Assembly: GCA_944321705.1 (NCBI GenBank)
Contig: CALUMG010000018.1
Span: 1 to 38,348 of the forward strand
Length of the DNA: 38,348 nt
Reading direction: 5' to 3'
Source: an uncultured Muribaculaceae bacterium
GTDB lineage: Bacteria > Bacteroidota > Bacteroidia > Bacteroidales > Muribaculaceae
Below, piece by piece: positions 33,591 through 38,348 of the stretch. Numbering within the stretch: position 1 is the first letter of the stretch; each line of letters opens with the position of its first letter. The notes under the pieces were generated by a model that saw only the letters and a list, made by a program, of their open reading frames with translations, ran no database searches and was not told the origin of the DNA. A program made the position numbers and the translations under genes.

Positions 33591-34841
33591 TTATCTCTCA
33601 TAAGGCTTCATTATTTCGGCGGCCTTGTCGATTGCGGCTTTTAAACTTTCAGGGTCATTTTTGTTTATTCCGTATTTTTCGGCAGGCGGTATTACAACCA
33701 CTGTACCCGGTGGAATTGCATTGGGATTTTCCAAGAAATCCTTATTTTCTTCATATATATACACCCAAAAATGATAATCTCCATAATAGGTGCGCGACAT
33801 GCTTGTCAAGAAACGACTACGACTTATCGTGTCATACCTCAAAACAGGCGTTTCTTCTACTTTCTTAACGACCGAATCCACAACGGCAATTGTTGTATCA
33901 CTTCCTTTTACGACATCATTAACGACCAAGGCCTCAACATTATCTCGCTCACTTGATGTTGGCTCCACATAATCGGTCGTAAGCAATAAATATGCGTATG
34001 CGGCAATACCTGCAATGAAAAGCATTGTAACTGAACCGCACAAAAAACCTTTTGCAAAATTTTTTCTTCTTGAATAACGTCGATAATACCTTGAATACTT
34101 ATAATACCGGCATTGTTTACAATCAGTCTCGTCAGTTTCTTCCAATTCTTTTTGCTGTTCTTCCACCGTCTGAACATCTTTTTCTATTGTTTCTGAATCA
34201 CTTTTGACGAGGTGCTCCGATTCATTCCCGATTTCGTCAGATTCTTCTTTTTCTCCTTGAGCATCATCTATACTTTCATCAACAGGGGACTGACCATCAA
34301 CAACCGCCTCGTCTTTCTTCAATTGTTCGTCACTCACAATTCCTTCACTCGCTTGCTCATCACCTGCAAAATTCTCTCCTTCGTCATTTTTATGAGGATT
34401 AAATGGAGGAGGAACAACTATTTCTTCGTTATCAAGCGATTCTTCCGAACTTTTTTCAACAATTTCTGTCTCTATTTTATCGTATGAAGACAACTTGCGT
34501 AAATCATCCTCGCTCAAATCTTCACTCAGCACAACTGTCTCGAAACTTGCAAACGGAGTGTTTATGGCATCAGCAAGAGATTTATCAGGTGTGAAACTGA
34601 CTTTTACATGACTCGGTATTTGCATCTCCTCGCCTGTATTTACATTTACGCTCTTGCGCTCACCAACCTCTACAAGCTTGAACACTCCGAAATTCTTTAT
34701 CTTAACATTCTCGCCTCGCGTCAAAGCCTCGGTAATTGTAGCAAAAAATTCCTTTAAGAACGTTTCACTCGTTCTCTTAGATGTATTTGTTATAGTTGCG
34801 ACAGCATCTACAAGTTCGGGAAATGTGATTTTTTTATTCAT
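33591..34841 (-). CDS. HU-domain protein with membrane helix and LysM-like domain
   Basis: 416 residues with an unusual architecture. Residues 1-94 are a full HU/IHF fold (ITFPELVDAVATITNTSKRT; ENVKIKNFGVFKLVEVGERK; VNVNTGEEMQIPSHVKVSF), including the DNA-binding arm. Residues about 95-240 are an acidic Glu/Asp/Ser-rich linker. A Tyr/Arg-rich basic strip (YYKYSRYYRRYSRRKNF, about 245-262) then precedes one membrane helix (FLCGSVTMLFIAGIAAYAYLLL). Residues about 332-385 resemble a LysM peptidoglycan-binding domain (ISRSRFLTSMSRTYYGDYHF...NAIPPGTVVVIPP). The positive-inside rule puts HU in the cytoplasm and LysM in the periplasm. It is encoded 81 bases after an ordinary HU gene, with no promoter seen between them. 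Confidence 0.85.
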   Translation of the reverse strand: MNKKITFPELVDAVATITNTSKRTSETFLKEFFATITEALTRGENVKIKNFGVFKLVEVGERKSVNVNTGEEMQIPSHVKVSFTPDKSLADAINTPFASFETVVLSEDLSEDDLRKLSSYDKIETEIVEKSSEESLDNEEIVVPPPFNPHKNDEGENFAGDEQASEGIVSDEQLKKDEAVVDGQSPVDESIDDAQGEKEESDEIGNESEHLVKSDSETIEKDVQTVEEQQKELEETDETDCKQCRYYKYSRYYRRYSRRKNFAKGFLCGSVTMLFIAGIAAYAYLLLTTDYVEPTSSERDNVEALVVNDVVKGSDTTIAVVDSVVKKVEETPVLRYDTISRSRFLTSMSRTYYGDYHFWVYIYEENKDFLENPNAIPPGTVVVIPPAEKYGINKNDPESLKAAIDKAAEIMKPYER

Positions 34842-34922
34842 TGTGCAAAGAGTTCCGAATATGTTTTGAAATAAATATGTTTTGGATAATCGCGAAAATG
34901 CTTCAAATTGCGTAACACCATA

Positions 34923-35195
34923 TCAACGCAACTTATTCTTCAACAAGGCACTTGGTCTGAATGACAAAACAATCTTTGGAGGAATAAGCATTCGCTTCCC
35001 TGTAGTTGGATTCACCACAACTCGCTCCAATTTCTTTTTCGTTTCAAATGTACCAAATCCTGGCACAGCAATACTATCAAGCTCTCCACAACGAGTCTTG
35101 ACCACCGAAATTAACGCATCTACGAGCTTGTTCACATCTTCAGCGTCGCGATTAATGCGTTCTGCTACCATATCCAACAATGCTTTGTTATCCAT
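34923..35195 (-). CDS. HU/IHF-family DNA-binding protein
   Basis: 90 residues, the standard length of HU/IHF subunits, from the ATG at 35195; the longer frame to 35225 adds ten non-conserved residues. Features are MDNKALLDMVAERINRDAED, IAVPGFGTFETKKKLERVVV and the arm NPTTGKRMLIPPKIVLSFRP with the Pro that intercalates in DNA. It should form a homodimer or a heterodimer, possibly with the HU domain of the membrane-anchored protein encoded next (inference). It has a strong promoter (35223-35254). Confidence 0.93.
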   Translation of the reverse strand: MDNKALLDMVAERINRDAEDVNKLVDALISVVKTRCGELDSIAVPGFGTFETKKKLERVVVNPTTGKRMLIPPKIVLSFRPSALLKNKLR

Positions 35196-35222
35196 GCTTT
35201 TCCAAAAAAGTTCATTTCCCGT

Positions 35223-35254
35223 CAAAGATAATGAAAGTCGGGCGCAGAGACAAA
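35223..35254 (-). promoter_or_regulatory. Promoter of the HU gene pair
   Basis: On the minus strand TTTG (35254-35251), 20 bases, TATCTTTG (35230-35223): an excellent Bacteroidetes promoter 28 bases before the ATG at 35195. Confidence 0.75.
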
Positions 35255-35357
35255 CAAAAACAACGTTTTAATGTTTGGCTATGCCAAGACACACCTATCT
35301 ATTACAAAAATAACTAAAATTAAACGCAATCAAAAATCAATCATACAATTTAACCCG

Positions 35358-37844
35358 TCAAAACTTGATAAACCTTCCGGTCAAACTTGCCGGATTAGAG
35401 GCTACTTGTTCAGGCGTTCCTTGAGCAATAATGCGTCCTCCCTCCTCTCCTCCACCTGGGCCAAGGTCAATCACATAATCACAATTTGCGATGATGTCCA
35501 AGTCATGTTCGATGATAATTATAGTTGCGCCCAAATCAAGCAATTGCTGAAAAACATGGATAAGAGTTTGCGTGTCAAGAGGATGAAGTCCTATAGTCGG
35601 CTCATCAAAGACAAAAATGCTGTCATCTTGCCGTATCCCCATCTCGGCTGCTAGTTTCAATCGCTGAGCCTCTCCGCCCGACAAGCTTGTCGTTGCTTCT
35701 CCAAGAGTAATGTAGCCCAATCCTATACGAACAAGCGAGGCAAGACGCGACTGTAATACATTGTAACGGGAAAGGACTTTCTCGGCATCCGACACATCCA
35801 TCTTCATCAAATCGGGCAACGAATAATCATTCCCGTCGATTGCTTTATAACGAAATTCTTCAGCTTTTTGCGCATAACGGGAACCATGACACTCAGGACA
35901 TGGAATATCTACATCTGGTAAAAACTGCACATCAAGACTGACAGTTCCTGTCCCGTCACAAACCGGACAACGCAAATTGCCGGTGTTATAAGAAAAGTCG
36001 CCTGCTTTTACCGACATTTCCTTTGCGGCGGGGGTCTTGGCAAACAATTTACGCAAGTCGTCATGCACATTGGCATAAGTTGCCACAGTAGACCGCACGT
36101 TTGCCCCAATCGGAGTCGAATCTATCAATTTCACATTCCGAATACCATCAGCCGATATACTTTTCACATGAACCGGCAGCGCTTCATTTCTAATGGCAGA
36201 CCGAAGGGCAGGCACAAGACTTTCGAGAATAGTTGTCGTCTTGCCCGAACCCGATACTCCCGTTATGGCTATCATACGTCCTTTAGGTATACGCACCTCA
36301 AGTGGATGGACAGTGTGAATTTGTCCTGTTTTCATCTCAATGACACCATTGGCAAACATTTCTTCCAATGAGGCACGTTTGCGTACCGAACGAACACTTC
36401 CGTCGGCAAGAAAAGAACCGATCATCGACCGTGGATTCTTTTCAATCTGTCCCACTGTACCTTGGGCTATGATTTCGCCTCCTTTGGCTCCAGCTTGAGG
36501 TCCTAATTCAATCATCCAATCGGCATTACGCAAAATTTGCGCATCGTGGTCTACCAGCAATACTGAATTCCCGTCATCAGTCAAATCTTTCATTACCCCG
36601 GTCAAGCCTGCGATGTTAATAGGGTGCAATCCAATTGATGGCTCGTCAAGAACATATATAACACCGGTGGTCCTGTTACGAACACAACGTGCCAGTTGCA
36701 TCCGCTGGCGTTCTCCGGTAGAAAGTGTCGAACCGGCACGATCAAGGCTGAGATAAGACAAGCCAAGTTCCGTGAGACGGCGTGAGGTATCAAAATACGA
36801 CTGGCTGATACTTTGACACATTGGACGCATCTCTTCGGGCAACCATTCGGAAATGCCTTTTACCCACTCATCCAACTGACCAAGCGTCATGGCACAAGCC
36901 TGAGAGAGATTAATTCCGCAAATGAGAGGAGTTAATGCCGCGTCGTTGAGCCGCGTACCATGGCAGTCAGGACAAACGTCTTGCTTCAAGAATTTCTCCA
37001 CTCGCTTCATTCCCTTGTCGTCTTTCACCTTTGACAATGCATTCTCCACCGTGTAGACTGCGTTGTAGTATGTAAAATCCATTTCGGCCGATACTTCCGA
37101 CGTTTTACTTTTATAAATGATATGTTTCTTAACGGCCGGTCCATGATATACAATCTCCTTTTCTTCGGGTGTCAGGTCTTTGAAAGGCACATCGGTACGG
37201 ACTCCCATCGCACCGCACACCTGAGTCATCAATGTCCACATCAACGAATTCCACGGAGCTACCGCCCCTTGATCAATAGTCAGATTTTCGTCAGGGATTA
37301 AAGTCGATTCATCTACAGTCATCACGGTTCCTATGCCACCGCATTTTTTACAAGCTCCACTACTGTTGAACGCCAATTCTTCGGCCGAAGGTGCAAAAAA
37401 ATGAACTCCGCACTCATGGCATACAATTTCCTTGCCGGCTGCTACATTCAATGTGGGTCGGCAATAATGACCGTTGGGACAGCGATGACTCGCAAGCCGC
37501 GAAAACATCAGGCGCAAACTATTTAACAATTCCGTTCCCGTACCGAATGTACTGCGGATTCCTGGCACCCCGGGACGTTGACGCAACGCTATGGCAGCCG
37601 GCACATATAAGATGCTGTCTACATCGGCCTTTGTCGCCTGCGAGATACGTCGACGAGTATATGTTGACAATGCTTCCAAATATCGCCGGGAACCTTCAGC
37701 ATAAACAACGCCCAGTGCCAACGAGGATTTTCCCGAGCCCGACACACCGGCTATTCCTACTATTTTATTTAGAGGAATATCAACATCTATTCCTTTCAAA
37801 TTATGAACCCTTGCCCCGCGTATTTCTATTTTGTCCTGTCTCAT
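35358..37844 (-). CDS. UvrA2-like ABC ATPase lacking the UvrB-binding insert
   Basis: 828 residues, about 110 shorter than canonical UvrA. Both ATP sites are present. Walker A sequences are GVSGSGKSSLAL and GVSGSGKTTTI. Signature/Walker B pairs are STLSTGERQRMQL...VLDEPSIGLHP and TTSLSGGEAQRLKL...VFDEPTIGLHP. Zinc-type CxxC pairs occur at CHECG, CKKCGG, CPDCHG, CPVCDG and CPECHG. The segment after RSTFGTGTELLNSLRLMFSR passes directly to a short zinc region and the GACKKCGGIG motif, so the usual UvrB-binding domain is missing or rudimentary. That is the mark of UvrA2/DrrC-type paralogs linked to tolerance of DNA-binding drugs. The first signature is LSTGE rather than LSGGE. It is transcribed alone; 35226-35357 shows only the HU promoter. 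Confidence 0.9.
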   Translation of the reverse strand: MRQDKIEIRGARVHNLKGIDVDIPLNKIVGIAGVSGSGKSSLALGVVYAEGSRRYLEALSTYTRRRISQATKADVDSILYVPAAIALRQRPGVPGIRSTFGTGTELLNSLRLMFSRLASHRCPNGHYCRPTLNVAAGKEIVCHECGVHFFAPSAEELAFNSSGACKKCGGIGTVMTVDESTLIPDENLTIDQGAVAPWNSLMWTLMTQVCGAMGVRTDVPFKDLTPEEKEIVYHGPAVKKHIIYKSKTSEVSAEMDFTYYNAVYTVENALSKVKDDKGMKRVEKFLKQDVCPDCHGTRLNDAALTPLICGINLSQACAMTLGQLDEWVKGISEWLPEEMRPMCQSISQSYFDTSRRLTELGLSYLSLDRAGSTLSTGERQRMQLARCVRNRTTGVIYVLDEPSIGLHPINIAGLTGVMKDLTDDGNSVLLVDHDAQILRNADWMIELGPQAGAKGGEIIAQGTVGQIEKNPRSMIGSFLADGSVRSVRKRASLEEMFANGVIEMKTGQIHTVHPLEVRIPKGRMIAITGVSGSGKTTTILESLVPALRSAIRNEALPVHVKSISADGIRNVKLIDSTPIGANVRSTVATYANVHDDLRKLFAKTPAAKEMSVKAGDFSYNTGNLRCPVCDGTGTVSLDVQFLPDVDIPCPECHGSRYAQKAEEFRYKAIDGNDYSLPDLMKMDVSDAEKVLSRYNVLQSRLASLVRIGLGYITLGEATTSLSGGEAQRLKLAAEMGIRQDDSIFVFDEPTIGLHPLDTQTLIHVFQQLLDLGATIIIIEHDLDIIANCDYVIDLGPGGGEEGGRIIAQGTPEQVASNPASLTGRFIKF

Positions 37845-38063
37845 TTATGTTATTTTTATGACACACGCGATATTACTCGCAAAACAAAAATACAAAATAC
37901 ATCTTTTCCCAGTATCCCACAATTCAAAATATATTTTTTAATCTTTTCTTCCTCACGCCATCCTTAATTAGGGTTCAAAGTTCCTATGTAAGCATCCGCA
38001 AGCCAAGATTACTCAAATTTAAATTTGGCAACATCAAAATTTCAAAAAAACACGACAAAACTC

Positions 38064-38094
38064 TTGCATAATAAAAAAAACACTTATATCTTTG
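38064..38094 (+). promoter_or_regulatory. Promoter of tRNA-Met
   Basis: TTG at 38064-38066, 20 bases, TATCTTTG at 38087-38094; the tRNA starts 22 bases later. The rest of 37845-38063 is AT-rich. A possible minus-strand -7 box for the UvrA2-like gene lies at 37885-37892 (CAAAAATA on the + strand). Confidence 0.8.
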
Positions 38095-38116
38095 CACTCG
38101 CAAAAGCGAAAATGAT

Positions 38117-38190
38117 GGCGGGATAGCTCAGTTGGTTAGAGCGTCGGATTCATAACCCGGAGGTCTCGAGTTCAATTCTCGATCCCGCTA
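38117..38190 (+). tRNA. tRNA-Met (anticodon CAT), elongator-like
   Basis: Acceptor GGCGGGA/TCCCGCT (terminal G-U), D-arm GCTC-AGTTGGTTA-GAGC, anticodon loop TTCATAA, T-arm TCGAG-TTCAATT-CTCGA, discriminator A. The G1-U72 pair does not resemble an initiator tRNA, and the anticodon stem has an A-C pair next to the loop. A tRNA-Ile2, which also reads CAT before lysidine modification, cannot be fully excluded by eye. Confidence 0.93.
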
Positions 38191-38196
38191 CAAAGC

Positions 38197-38228
38197 AAAA
38201 AGAGACTGCAAAAGCGGTCTCTTTTTTG
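38197..38228 (+). terminator. Terminator of tRNA-Met
   Basis: AGAGAC-TGCAAAAGCG-GTCTCT followed by a run of T residues, directly after the tRNA. Beyond it (38229-38348) there is only a short palindrome CTTTCCC-CCC-GGGAAAG near 38240 and no supported gene. Confidence 0.88.
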
Positions 38229-38348
38229 TTATTTCTAACTTTCCCCCCGGGAAAGCATCAGCCGAAAATCAGGGGCAGTAGAAAATCAGTGGGGATTAAT
38301 TTTCCAATATCCATAGGAATTCCGACCTTTGCCTTATGGAAAGGAATC

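Overview
The window looks like a chromosomal stretch of a Bacteroidales bacterium, probably a gut Muribaculaceae-type organism (inference). The evidence is a complete Bat/MoxR gene cluster, a type IX secretion Plug-type protein, a Bacteroidetes putative porin, a VorB-type 2-oxoacid:ferredoxin oxidoreductase and HU-family pairs. Many start regions also carry the Bacteroidetes promoter pattern TTG...TAnnTTTG rather than -35/-10 boxes. I see no rRNA, CRISPR array, transposase, integrase or phage gene, so this is mostly core genome.

Layout. 1-3.4 kb: CaCA-type Na+/Ca2+ exchanger (+), Plug-domain protein and uracil-DNA glycosylase (both -), tRNA-Arg(CCG). 3.4-7.0 kb: patatin/Omp85-like protein and phosphoserine phosphatase (-). 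7.0-7.5 kb: an AT-rich regulatory gap with a perfect 15-bp palindrome, a promoter and a 49-codon leader ORF. 7.5-11.6 kb (+): a cysteine-free thioredoxin-fold protein, a small secreted protein made of 14-residue repeats, a putative porin and a periplasmic solute-binding-like protein. 11.6-13.0 kb: cardiolipin synthase (-). 13.2-16.1 kb (+): SGNH hydrolase and acyl-CoA ligase. 16.2-18.0 kb: WG-repeat protein (-). 18.5-21.2 kb (-): four-subunit ferredoxin oxidoreductase. 21.3-24.6 kb (-): DUF2461 protein, ribosomal protein L19, NagA and a cytidylate-kinase-like protein. 24.7-33.4 kb (-): the eight-gene MoxR-DUF58-(DUF)-BatA-BatB-BatC-BatD-BatE operon with a promoter-flanking dyad at one end and a terminator at the other. 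33.6-35.2 kb (-): an HU domain fused to a membrane segment and a LysM-like domain, preceded by an ordinary HU/IHF protein. 35.4-37.8 kb (-): a UvrA2-like ABC ATPase without a normal UvrB-binding insert. 38.1 kb: tRNA-Met(CAT).

How the genes work together. Much of the window concerns the cell envelope: Plug protein, patatin-barrel protein, porin with binding protein, cardiolipin synthase, SGNH esterase, Bat complex and the HU-LysM protein. A smaller DNA-repair/nucleoid group comprises Ung, UvrA2 and two HU proteins. The most unusual items are the membrane-spanning HU-LysM protein, the leader region with palindrome and overlapping small ORF before the cysteine-less thioredoxin-like protein, the 14-residue-repeat secreted protein, and the glutamine-rich BatC tail encoded by a near-microsatellite.
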